Assembly: GCA_946621875.1 (NCBI GenBank)
Contig: CAMOOX010000004.1
Coordinates: 1 to 43,345 of the forward strand
Length of the DNA stretch: 43,345 nt
Source: UBA1738 sp003453455
Lineage (GTDB): Bacteria; Bacillota; Clostridia; UBA1381
Direction: 5' to 3'
In this document: one piece after another, positions 16,225 to 24,223 of the stretch
Layout of the letters: each line of letters opens with the position of its first letter
Position numbering within the stretch: the stretch's first letter is position 1
Made by a program: the position numbers and the translations under genes
Notes under the pieces: generated by a model
Database searches by the model: none
What the model was told of the DNA's origin: nothing
The model's input: only the letters and a program-made list of their open reading frames with translations

Positions 16225-16900
16225 GATACTCACCTCCAACTTCATCACGGACAATATTTCCGTCACTCACTTCAATTACCCGTTTTTTCATTAAATCCAC
16301 TATTTCCTTTGCATGAGTTGCCATAATGATAGTCGTTCCCATACGGTTTATTTCTTCAAAAATTTCCATAATTTCCATTGCAGTTTTGGGGTTTAAGTTT
16401 CCTGTCGGCTCATCTGCAATTAGTATTAGCGGATGATTTACAAGCGCTCTTGCAAGCGCTACCCTTTGCTGTTCTCCGCCCGAAAGCTGCCTTGGCAGCA
16501 TTTTTGCCTTATAATTAAGTCCCACTTCGCTTAAAACCTCAGGGACGCGCTTTCTTATTTCACGCTTTGATGCACCCACAATCCGCATCGCAAATTCGAC
16601 ATTTTCATATACCGTTCTGTCCTCCAAAAGTCGGAAATCCTGAAAAACAACACCCATTTTACGGCGCAGATACGGGATTTCTTTGTCCGGAAGTTTTGTA
16701 ATATCAATTCCGTCTAAGTATATTTCACCCTCAGTTACATTTGTTTCACGCATAATGAGCTTGGTAATGGTCGTTTTTCCCGCTCCGCTCGAACCAACCA
16801 AAAAAACAAATTCTCCGTTTTCTATTTTAAAATTTGCATTTTCAAGAGCTATAACGCCCGAATCCTCAAATTCCTTTTTTACATTAACAAATTCAATCAT
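16205..16900 (-). CDS. ftsE: Cell division ATP-binding protein FtsE
   Basis: ABC ATPase of 231 aa that drives FtsX. Walker A GSSGAGKTT, signature LSGGEQQRVALARAL, Walker B LILIADEPTGNL, switch histidine in MATHAKEIV. The family-typical start MIEFVNVKKEF at 16900 has TAGGAG 7 bases upstream; an earlier in-frame start is not needed. FtsEX with the coiled-coil M23 protein forms the division or elongation hydrolase complex. Confidence 0.95.
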   Translation of the reverse strand: MIEFVNVKKEFEDSGVIALENANFKIENGEFVFLVGSSGAGKTTITKLIMRETNVTEGEIYLDGIDITKLPDKEIPYLRRKMGVVFQDFRLLEDRTVYENVEFAMRIVGASKREIRKRVPEVLSEVGLNYKAKMLPRQLSGGEQQRVALARALVNHPLILIADEPTGNLNPKTAMEIMEIFEEINRMGTTIIMATHAKEIVDLMKKRVIEVSDGNIVRDEVGGEYHENVQA

Positions 16901-16924
16901 AATTTTTCTCCTAAGCACAGAAAA

Positions 16925-16946
16925 TGCGGTCTCTAAAAAAACCGCA
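16925..16946 (-). terminator. Possible terminator after the CdaR-like regulator
   Basis: TGCGGT/ACCGCA (16925-16930 with 16941-16946), a 10-base T-rich loop on the minus strand and TTTTC after it. It lies between the regulator gene and ftsE. The stem is short, so leaky termination is likely. Confidence 0.45.
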
Positions 16947-16958
16947 CAAAATTCCCTG

Positions 16959-18050
16959 TTAAATTTTCATCGGATTTGATGTTAAGTACTTATGTACCAT
17001 CATAGCCACTTTAAAGACAATCGCCTGGTCAAATTTTCTCAGGTCAAGTCCTGTGAGCTTGTAAATTTTTTCCAGTCTGTAAACCAAAGTATTTCTATGA
17101 ACAAACAGCTGTCTTGATGTTTCCGATACATTTAAGTCATTTTCAAAAAATTTATTTATAGTAAGTATCGTTTCCGAATCCAAAAGTGACAAGTCGCCCT
17201 TTTTGAAAACCTCATGCAAAAACAGCTCGCACAGCTTTATCGGAAGCTGGTAAATAAGCCTGCCTATGCCCAGATTGTCATAATTTAATATCAACTTTTC
17301 CTCGTCGAATACCTTCCCCACTTCAAGAGCAATCTGAGCCTCTTTATATGCGCTATTGAGCTGATTTATGTTCTCACATACCGAGCTCACGCCAACAACA
17401 ATCCCCATAAGCGTTTCAGAATGCACATTATCCAAAATCTGATGTGCTATCGAATCAACTGTTTTAGCGCTTTTATCATGCTTCAACTCTTTTATCAACA
17501 CTATATTGCTTGAATCGATATTTATAACAAAGTCCTTCTCCTTATCGGGGAACATATTGCGTATAACTTCATATATCCCCGTTTCACCCTTTTTTACAAC
17601 CTTTATATAAAATACCGCTCTTGGCACATCCACATCCACATGAAGCTCCAACGCTTTCTGGTGAAGATCAAATGCGAGAATATTATCAAATATGATATTC
17701 TGCATAAAAATTGTCTTGTCATATTTTTCATCGTAATATCTGCGCACATTATTAGCGGTAACACATATCGCATTACAACAATACTTTGAAACCTCGTCTG
17801 TACCCTCAACATAAACGACATATTCGGGATAAGGTCTGCCGTCAATTACTCTTGCGGTATATCCGTTTCTCACAAAAACTCTGTCAGAATCAAATTCCTG
17901 CACATTTTCTAAAATACTTTCCATTATGTCTTCCGCTATTTCAGCACCATTTGACGCAAGAATCAATCCGGTAGAATCCGCTATTCCGAATTTTTTCGGG
18001 AACACATCGGACATCTGTGAAATTATACTCTGAAATGCCTTGCTAATCAT
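16959..18050 (-). CDS. CdaR/PucR-family transcriptional regulator
   Basis: 363 aa. The N-terminal ~130 residues (FGIADSTGLILASNGAEIAE, and GYTARVIDG) resemble the sugar-diacid recognition domain of CdaR; a middle GGDEF-like regulator segment follows; the C-terminus has the PucR-type helix-turn-helix (SETSRQLFVHRNTLVYRLEK). Its ligand is unknown; no sugar-acid or purine catabolic genes are nearby. It sits directly upstream of ftsEX, which makes a link to wall metabolism possible but unproven. GGAGGAA precedes the ATG. Confidence 0.85.
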   Translation of the reverse strand: MISKAFQSIISQMSDVFPKKFGIADSTGLILASNGAEIAEDIMESILENVQEFDSDRVFVRNGYTARVIDGRPYPEYVVYVEGTDEVSKYCCNAICVTANNVRRYYDEKYDKTIFMQNIIFDNILAFDLHQKALELHVDVDVPRAVFYIKVVKKGETGIYEVIRNMFPDKEKDFVINIDSSNIVLIKELKHDKSAKTVDSIAHQILDNVHSETLMGIVVGVSSVCENINQLNSAYKEAQIALEVGKVFDEEKLILNYDNLGIGRLIYQLPIKLCELFLHEVFKKGDLSLLDSETILTINKFFENDLNVSETSRQLFVHRNTLVYRLEKIYKLTGLDLRKFDQAIVFKVAMMVHKYLTSNPMKI

Positions 18051-18084
18051 AATATTCCTCCGTAATTACAACATCTCTTTTGCA

Positions 18085-18093
18085 ATTATACCA
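18085..18093 (-). promoter_or_regulatory. Extended -10 promoter of the CdaR-like regulator
   Basis: On the minus strand TGG followed by a perfect TATAAT (18090-18085), 34 bases before the ATG; no good -35 at 17 bases. The extended TG compensates in sigma-A promoters. It separates this unit from rluB upstream. Confidence 0.55.
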
Positions 18094-18131
18094 TATTATT
18101 TCAAAAAAGTATAGCTTTTTTTGTATATTTT

Positions 18132-18857
18132 TTAAATATTTTTTAATATGGATATTTCGTGAGCAGTTAAATATCTCCATCTGCCCAATGGAAGGTTTCC
18201 AAGCTCCACACCGTTTATGTTCACCCTTTTAAGCGCTGTGACTTTTGAGCCTACCGCCTCGAACATCCGCCTTACCTGTCTGTTTTTTCCCTCGTGAATT
18301 GTTATTTTAACTGCCGTTACTCCTTTTTGCGCCTCAACTATTTCTACTTTGGCAGGCGATGTGATAAATCCGTCCGAAAGCCTTACACCATTCCTCAGAC
18401 GGTTTATTCCTGACGGCGTAATTCCCCCGCCAAGCACCGCTATATATGTTTTTTCAGCATTATGCTTCGGATGCGTTATCCTGTACGCAAAATCCCCGTC
18501 ATTTGTCATCAGTATAAGCCCCTCTGTGTCATAGTCAAGTCTTCCGACAGGGAAGAGACGCACCTTTATTTCATCGCCAAGAAGGTCGATAACCGTCGGT
18601 CTTTCAAACTGGTCTTTTACCGTTGAAACATAGCCCCTGGGTTTATTGAGCATAATATAATAGAGCTTTTTTGAAGGCTCTATTTCTCTTCCCGAAATCG
18701 TCACCTTATCCGCACCGACTTCCACCTTAACGCCCTGATGCGTAACTCTTTCCCCGTTTAAAAAAACCTTTCCGTCTTCTATAAGCTGTTCCGCTGCGCG
18801 CCTTGAAGCCTCGCCGCACATTGCTATATACTTTTGCAGTCTTACAATCTCACCCAT
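18132..18857 (-). CDS. rluB: rRNA pseudouridine synthase (RluB/RsuA family)
   Basis: Converts a specific uridine of ribosomal RNA to pseudouridine. 241 aa: N-terminal S4 RNA-binding domain (LQKYIAMCGEASRRAAEQLI), then the RsuA-type catalytic domain with the aspartate in GRLDYDTEGLILMTNDG, and the family-typical GKNRQVRRM. RluB (23S) is more likely than RsuA (16S) because Firmicutes usually carry RluB, but this is not decisive. Last gene of a four-gene operon, 9 nt after the preceding gene. Confidence 0.9.
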   Translation of the reverse strand: MGEIVRLQKYIAMCGEASRRAAEQLIEDGKVFLNGERVTHQGVKVEVGADKVTISGREIEPSKKLYYIMLNKPRGYVSTVKDQFERPTVIDLLGDEIKVRLFPVGRLDYDTEGLILMTNDGDFAYRITHPKHNAEKTYIAVLGGGITPSGINRLRNGVRLSDGFITSPAKVEIVEAQKGVTAVKITIHEGKNRQVRRMFEAVGSKVTALKRVNINGVELGNLPLGRWRYLTAHEISILKNI

Positions 18858-18866
18858 ATTATCTCC

Positions 18867-19865
18867 TTAATTTTCTCTGTCCAACATATCCAAAAATGTT
18901 TTTTCATTTATTTTACATCCTGCTTTTTTAAGTGCCGCTATTCTGTCTTTATCATCATTTGTAAGTGCGCAGCAATTACATATTAAAATATTTTCAAATT
19001 CTTCTAACTGCCCCTTTTTCATATTAGAAAAAGTGACCTCATCTACCGCCTTGTAATCAATCTTACACTTTTTCAGCGAATTTTTATAATACTCCTCATC
19101 AGCCAGCGTCAAAACAAGTGCCGACTCCTGCCTTGAATACTTTGCGCCGTATGCGTAATTAAGCATAACGGCACGAAACGGAAGGACAAGAAGGTTAGGC
19201 TTTTTCATCTCCCTTCCGCATATGAGGCTTATACCCTTGTCCGATTCATAAATCACCGGAATCCCCGTCTTCTGAAACCAAAACGGATTCAATTGCTTTT
19301 TTATAAGTTCAATTCCCTTATCCGCACGGCCAAAATCAAAACAAGCCTTTTTGCCTAATGCGGCAAAGTATTGCCACATCGGAATAATGTACTCCAAAAA
19401 TAGTACCTCTGCACTTGTTTTATAGTACCATACACGCAAATCCACATCTTCGGCATATTTATCGAAAATTGCAGGCATATCATATTTTATGTCCCTGCCG
19501 CAGAAATCTTCATATAAAATCGAAAATGCCTCATTCCATAAAAGTCCTTTAAGGATTGGTACAGGTATAACAAATCCATCGATTATATCCAATCTGTCGC
19601 CCAGTCTTTTTACGGCATTTTTTGCCGATTTAATCGTTACGGCATACAAATCTCCCTTTTTTACACCGGTAGAGTCAAGGTAAAAACAGCTTTCCCTGCT
19701 TAAATCGCTTATATGAAGGAATGTCATAAGCTTTTTCTTTTTTGCAGTTTCCAAATTCCCCTTGCTTAGAAGGTTTTCTGTGAAAATCACTCCTCCAAAG
19801 CCATTTTCTCTTATTCTGTTAAAATCCTTGTCATTTTTGTTTATTATTTTCAGACTGTATTTCAT
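18867..19865 (-). CDS. Orphan protein with weak glycoside-hydrolase-like features
   Basis: 332 aa, cytoplasmic by sequence (no signal peptide). Family unclear. Residues ~105-200 (LLWNEAFSILYEDF, then GRDIKYDMPAIFDKY, then LRVWYYKTSAEVLFLEYI) recall the barrel segment of large GH106- and GH2-like glycosidases, where W.EEF...F..R.GYD...LPALF is followed by a ..R..YY....E pattern. The rest (GVIFTENLLSKGN, LICNCCALTNDDKDRIAAL) fits nothing I know, and the protein is far shorter than those enzymes. It could be a degenerate or repurposed glycosidase domain. The start at 19865 overlaps the flavoprotein gene stop as ATGA. Confidence 0.5.
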   Translation of the reverse strand: MKYSLKIINKNDKDFNRIRENGFGGVIFTENLLSKGNLETAKKKKLMTFLHISDLSRESCFYLDSTGVKKGDLYAVTIKSAKNAVKRLGDRLDIIDGFVIPVPILKGLLWNEAFSILYEDFCGRDIKYDMPAIFDKYAEDVDLRVWYYKTSAEVLFLEYIIPMWQYFAALGKKACFDFGRADKGIELIKKQLNPFWFQKTGIPVIYESDKGISLICGREMKKPNLLVLPFRAVMLNYAYGAKYSRQESALVLTLADEEYYKNSLKKCKIDYKAVDEVTFSNMKKGQLEEFENILICNCCALTNDDKDRIAALKKAGCKINEKTFLDMLDREN

Positions 19866-21037
19866 ATTAAATCTCCGTGGCCGGCAGCAGCTCTGCCTGC
19901 CACAAAACCGCTTGACCAAGCCCATTGCAAGTTAAATCCTCCGCAAGGCGCATCAATATCCAAAAGCTCACCTGTAATATAGCACCCTTTTACTAATTTT
20001 GATTGCATCGTTTTAGAAGATACCTCGCAAAGCGCTATCCCGCCGCGTGTGGTTTGAGCATTTCCCCATGGCATTTTCCCTTTTACCGTAAAATTCCAGT
20101 TCTTTATTTTTTTCGCTATTTCCCTTATCTCAAAATCCTTTAAATTTGCACTTTCCCGTGACAGCTTTCCTATTTCACACTCTTTTAACAGCATCTGTCC
20201 CAGCTGTTTATTTATTATTCCCACAAGATATGTTTCAAGTTTTTGGGGTTTTCTCTCTTTAAGATATTCAAACAGCTCATTTTCCGAATAATCGGGCATC
20301 AAATCAAGTGTTATTACATCACCGATTTTTGCATAGCGTGAAATATCCAAAACAGGTATTCCTGAAAGTCCGTATTCAGTAAACTGAACTTCGCCGATTT
20401 CCGAAATACTATCTACCGTCACTTTTGCTTTTGCTCTCACACCTCTTATGCTTCTATCCGTCTTTAACTGGACTAACGCCGGAAAAATAGGAGTGACGCT
20501 ATGCCCAAGCCCCTGTAAAATTCTATAACCGCTACCGTCCGAGCCCGTGTTAGGCGCCGCCTTTCCGCCAAATGCCGCTACAATTCTGTCTGCAAATATC
20601 CTATCATTATTTTTGCCAAAAATCTCAAATCCACTTTCTGTCCTATTTATTTTGTCAACATCAAAATCACAGATGACTTTTATATTTCTTCGCCCAAGCT
20701 CTAAAAGCAAAACCTCCAAAACCGCTGCTGCCTGACCGCTTTGCGGATAGATGCGTCCACCGTCTTCTACTGTGGCAATAAGCCCTATTTCTTTAAAAAA
20801 TTCAATAGTTTTTAAAGGCGGGAAGGCGTTTAGTGCATCAGAAACAAAGGCGGAACTGTAATCCTCCGCCTTCCCGTTTATATTAGTGAAATTACATCTT
20901 CCGTTACCTGTAATAAGCAATTTCTTGCCGATACGGTGGTTTTTTTCAAGAACCGTCACCTGCGCGCCATACTCTGCCGCCGTTAGAGCTGCCATTATTC
21001 CTGATGCGCCGCCGCCTAAAACAGCCACTCTATTCAT
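19862..21037 (-). CDS. HI0933/BaiN-family NAD(P)/FAD-dependent oxidoreductase
   Basis: A 391-residue flavoprotein. The N-terminal dinucleotide-binding motif GGGASGIMAA is followed by the family signature KKLLITGNGRCNFTN; a middle insert domain (about 190-330) and the C-terminal GGFNLQWAWSSGFVAGRAAA complete the FAD fold. Members are common and mostly uncharacterised; BaiN has been proposed as a bile-acid enzyme, but there is no bile-acid context here. It overlaps the AI-2E gene by 8 nt and the next gene by 4 nt. Confidence 0.92.
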   Translation of the reverse strand: MNRVAVLGGGASGIMAALTAAEYGAQVTVLEKNHRIGKKLLITGNGRCNFTNINGKAEDYSSAFVSDALNAFPPLKTIEFFKEIGLIATVEDGGRIYPQSGQAAAVLEVLLLELGRRNIKVICDFDVDKINRTESGFEIFGKNNDRIFADRIVAAFGGKAAPNTGSDGSGYRILQGLGHSVTPIFPALVQLKTDRSIRGVRAKAKVTVDSISEIGEVQFTEYGLSGIPVLDISRYAKIGDVITLDLMPDYSENELFEYLKERKPQKLETYLVGIINKQLGQMLLKECEIGKLSRESANLKDFEIREIAKKIKNWNFTVKGKMPWGNAQTTRGGIALCEVSSKTMQSKLVKGCYITGELLDIDAPCGGFNLQWAWSSGFVAGRAAAGHGDLI

Positions 21038-22181
21038 CGTTTTCTTCCTCGTTAAGCCCGGATGCCTTTCTCGCCTCTGCCTGCACTATTACCTCAGACA
21101 GTATCATTTTTATTACCATAAAAATCGGAACAGATATAACCATACCGCCCACTCCGAATAAGCCTCCGCCCAAAGTAACCGCAAATATTATCCATAAGGG
21201 CGAAATATCCAGCACTTCACCCATAATTTTAGGGCCAATGAAGTTTCCGTCAACCTGTTGGAGCAGGGCAAGTGCAATTCCCGCCCATACCGCTTTTAAA
21301 AGACCGCCTGTAATAAGCGTTATTAAAACAGATGAAGCTCCTGCAATAATCGCACCGAAATACGGAATAAGATTAAAAATACCAATTAAAGCACCCAAAA
21401 TAATCGCATATTTTACTTTGAGTAAGGAAAGTATGATTGTCGCAAGTACGGTCATCATAGCCGCGTCTAAAAGCTGGCAGAATATGTATTTAGAAAAAAT
21501 ATCGTTTATTTTTGTAACATTTTCTATAAACTTTTCCGCTGTTTCTTCTTTAAAAATCACTCTGCAAAGCCTTTGCCCTGCCGCCACAATTCTTTCTTTT
21601 TCGACAAGCATATAAACAGATGCAATAACACCTATCATAAAGTTAGTAACACCCGAAGTTATTTTAACAACCCCTTGCGCATATTTTGAAAACTGCGTTA
21701 TATCAATACTGTTCAAAATATTGTTAAATGCGTTTGTTGCGGTAAGTTTATCCACCTCAAAGAGCGTTATATTGTGTTTATCCTGCCACTTAACCAAAGC
21801 AGAAATTGCTTCATCAAAGTATCTTGGCACATTATAGTATAAGTCAACAACATTCTTGTAAAGTGCCGGTACTATTAAGCGTATAATGATTAGAAGCAGA
21901 AAAAGTGCAACAAAGTAAACAGAAATTATACTTATCGGTTTTGCGTTTTTGCTTATAAACTGCCGTTTACTGTTTTTAAGTCCTTTATCTATCCTTTTTA
22001 TCGGCATATTGAAAATATAAGCAATAACAAAGCCTATAACAAAGGGTGTCAGCGCCGACCAAATCATTTTAAGCACATCCAAAATTTTATTGAAATTATC
22101 AAAAGTTTTATAAACTGCAATTACTATTATTGCAAATATAAGTGACATAACCCATTTGCTGTATTTTTCAAGTCTGCCCAT
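21030..22181 (-). CDS. AI-2E-family transporter (TqsA/YdiK-like permease)
   Basis: 383 aa with about eight hydrophobic segments: a pair near residues 12-60, one near 70-95, and a dense set after residue 150, including the family-typical GALIGIFNLIPYFGAIIAG. Family members export small molecules or act as Na+/H+ antiporters; the name does not prove AI-2 transport. AAGGAG lies before the ATG. First gene of a minus-strand operon ending in rluB; I see no clear promoter between it and the terminator of the SLH gene. Confidence 0.88.
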   Translation of the reverse strand: MGRLEKYSKWVMSLIFAIIVIAVYKTFDNFNKILDVLKMIWSALTPFVIGFVIAYIFNMPIKRIDKGLKNSKRQFISKNAKPISIISVYFVALFLLLIIIRLIVPALYKNVVDLYYNVPRYFDEAISALVKWQDKHNITLFEVDKLTATNAFNNILNSIDITQFSKYAQGVVKITSGVTNFMIGVIASVYMLVEKERIVAAGQRLCRVIFKEETAEKFIENVTKINDIFSKYIFCQLLDAAMMTVLATIILSLLKVKYAIILGALIGIFNLIPYFGAIIAGASSVLITLITGGLLKAVWAGIALALLQQVDGNFIGPKIMGEVLDISPLWIIFAVTLGGGLFGVGGMVISVPIFMVIKMILSEVIVQAEARKASGLNEEENDE

Positions 22182-22206
22182 ATCTTTTACTCCTTATAAA
22201 ACAAAA

Positions 22207-22237
22207 GTTGCCCTGCCGTATTTCGCGGCAAAGCAAC
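22207..22237 (-). terminator. Terminator of the SLH protein gene
   Basis: On the minus strand GTTGC-TT-TGCCG pairs with CGGCA-GG-GCAAC around a 7-base loop, an interrupted 10-bp stem, followed by TTTTGTTTT. It lies 14 nt after the stop. Confidence 0.75.
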
Positions 22238-22250
22238 TGATTTTTTGAAA

Positions 22251-24086
22251 TTACTGAGCCGCCGGCGTTAATATAATACCCGAGGCCACAAATATACCAT
22301 TTGAATATGCTCCGTATGCTACAAGAGTATCTCCGCTTTTGATATTTTTTACAGCATACTCATTGAGTTTGGGAACAGCGTAAATCTTAGTTGCTGTTGT
22401 GCAGGAAATGGTTATTGTAACATCTCCGCCGTTTTCAGAATTAACTATGCTTATGGTTTTATCATATACGCCTGCAACCGTGCCCGTAACCTGAGAGCCT
22501 GTAAGATTTCCCAAAGCCTCTGATGCTGTTATCGTCTTTACTACTTCACTCTCTACCGTAACCGTGATACTGTTTCCGATATTGAAGGCAGAAAGAGCCA
22601 CTTTTTCACCGTTTAATGTTATATCCGCATTTGCAGGAACATCAAAGGTATATGTTGTTCCATCGCGGTTTATTGTTATTGTTGGAGTATCGGAAATATT
22701 ATAACCCTTTAATACTCCCGTAACCGTCTTCTTGGCAGAGGTTGCGTTAATCCTTGTGATTATGCCGTATTCAAGAGTTATTGTAGCTTTATCTCCCCTT
22801 CCGAGTTCGGAAAAACTTGATTTGTCCCCATTCTTTGTAATAACAACATCTTGCGCAACAGAAAATGTCATTCCGTCAAATGCCGCATCTTCGGAGCTGA
22901 TAGTTATTGTACCCATAGCGCCTGTCTTTTCGATAACAGCATTAATCTTTGTGTTTATTTTTAATGCGTCTATCTGGACTACCTTGTCTTCACTAAGTCC
23001 TATTGTTATATAATCTCCCGATTTAAGAGTATTTATATTTGACGCTTTGCCGTCTGCGGTTACCTGTGCGGAATTACTCAAAACATATGTTTGAATTGCC
23101 TCTGTTTCAGGCTCCACAACCGTAATCATAAGCGTACCGCTTGTGCTTGTATAGCTTTTAAATATTACCGATTTTACCTCGTCTATCGAATCTTTCGCAA
23201 CATCTGCGAATGCAAGATTTATATCCTCGCCGTCAGAAACATATGTAAGTACTGCCTTTTGTCCGCTCTTTAAGCTCGATGGAACGGTCAGTTCGCCGTC
23301 TTTAAAGAATCTTGCGCTATCTGTGTAGCCTATTGTAAAGTTCTTCCCGTCAGCATCCTTTATCTCAATATTCTTTTTACTCTCATCCACACCTACAATA
23401 GTAATGCTATCAAAGGTATAGTCGGTAGAATCAGCCGTTTTTGAAAGCATTACTGCAATCTGCCCCCTCAAAACTCCGGTGTTTGCAGAAAATTCGCCAT
23501 TTCCCATACCGCTCATAATACCTTTTTGCGTTACATAATAAACATACTGCTTTGCAGCCTTTGGTATTGAGGATACATCAGTGTAGTCCATATCTACCAA
23601 AACTTCGTTTTTAGCGCTGGATTCGCCCAGCATTGCCTTTGTTATAAGGATAGCAGCCTCATATCTGGGCATAGCCTCAGTCTTTTTAGAGCCTTCAAAA
23701 TATGTATCAAGCTCATCTTCTGTCAAGACACCGCGCATGAGCAAAAATGCAACATCGCCTTCTGCATATGAAAGATTATATTTACTCAATATATCTGAAT
23801 ATTTTTGCTTTGCTATATCTAAGCTATCCGCATTTGCCTCACTGTTGGAACCCATCAGCCTTGCAAAAAGAGCAAATGCCTCCATTCTTGAAACAGAATT
23901 CCCCGGCCTGAATGTTCCGTCCTCATATCCTTTTATAAGTCCGCGCTCAGCCATATCTTCAACATAGCTATAAGCCCACCCATAGCTTTTTGAATTAACA
24001 TCTTTAAAGGTATCTGCCGCAAAAACAGGCATAAATGCCGATACCGACACAGCCAATGCAATAACTATTGACATAAGTTTTTTCAT
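22251..24086 (-). CDS. SLH-domain surface protein
   Basis: 611 aa, secreted (signal peptide ending VFA|AD near residue 24). Three S-layer homology modules occupy residues ~27-205: FKDVNSKSYGWAYSYVEDMA with GYEDGTFRPGNSVSRMEA, a divergent second, and YVYYVTQKGIMSGMGNGEFS with LRGQIAVML. They bind secondary wall polymers. The rest (~210-611) is beta-rich with about five related repeats of ~70-80 residues ending in patterns such as LKSGDYITIGLSEDKVVQI and LGRGDKATITLEYGIITRI. No enzymatic domain is seen. The start at 24086 is set by GGGAGGAAAT; an upstream in-frame ATG lacks a site. A structural cell-envelope role is likely. Confidence 0.9.
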   Translation of the reverse strand: MKKLMSIVIALAVSVSAFMPVFAADTFKDVNSKSYGWAYSYVEDMAERGLIKGYEDGTFRPGNSVSRMEAFALFARLMGSNSEANADSLDIAKQKYSDILSKYNLSYAEGDVAFLLMRGVLTEDELDTYFEGSKKTEAMPRYEAAILITKAMLGESSAKNEVLVDMDYTDVSSIPKAAKQYVYYVTQKGIMSGMGNGEFSANTGVLRGQIAVMLSKTADSTDYTFDSITIVGVDESKKNIEIKDADGKNFTIGYTDSARFFKDGELTVPSSLKSGQKAVLTYVSDGEDINLAFADVAKDSIDEVKSVIFKSYTSTSGTLMITVVEPETEAIQTYVLSNSAQVTADGKASNINTLKSGDYITIGLSEDKVVQIDALKINTKINAVIEKTGAMGTITISSEDAAFDGMTFSVAQDVVITKNGDKSSFSELGRGDKATITLEYGIITRINATSAKKTVTGVLKGYNISDTPTITINRDGTTYTFDVPANADITLNGEKVALSAFNIGNSITVTVESEVVKTITASEALGNLTGSQVTGTVAGVYDKTISIVNSENGGDVTITISCTTATKIYAVPKLNEYAVKNIKSGDTLVAYGAYSNGIFVASGIILTPAAQ

Positions 24087-24120
24087 AATATTTCCTCCCA
24101 AATACTATACTTGTATCTAC

Positions 24121-24149
24121 ATATTATCACAACAAAGAATTTTAATCAA
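24121..24149 (-). promoter_or_regulatory. Candidate promoter of the SLH protein gene
   Basis: Minus strand: -35 TTGATT (24149-24144), a 17-base spacer, -10 TAATAT (24126-24121), 34 bases before the start codon. The -10 is imperfect. The 137-nt gap to lepA shows no clear terminator, so read-through from lepA is also possible. Confidence 0.4.
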
Positions 24150-24223
24150 TATTTCTTTTTGATTTGTATAATTTTTGTAATATTCGACTAATTATGACAC
24201 TATATATTGTAGTTTTTGCTAAT

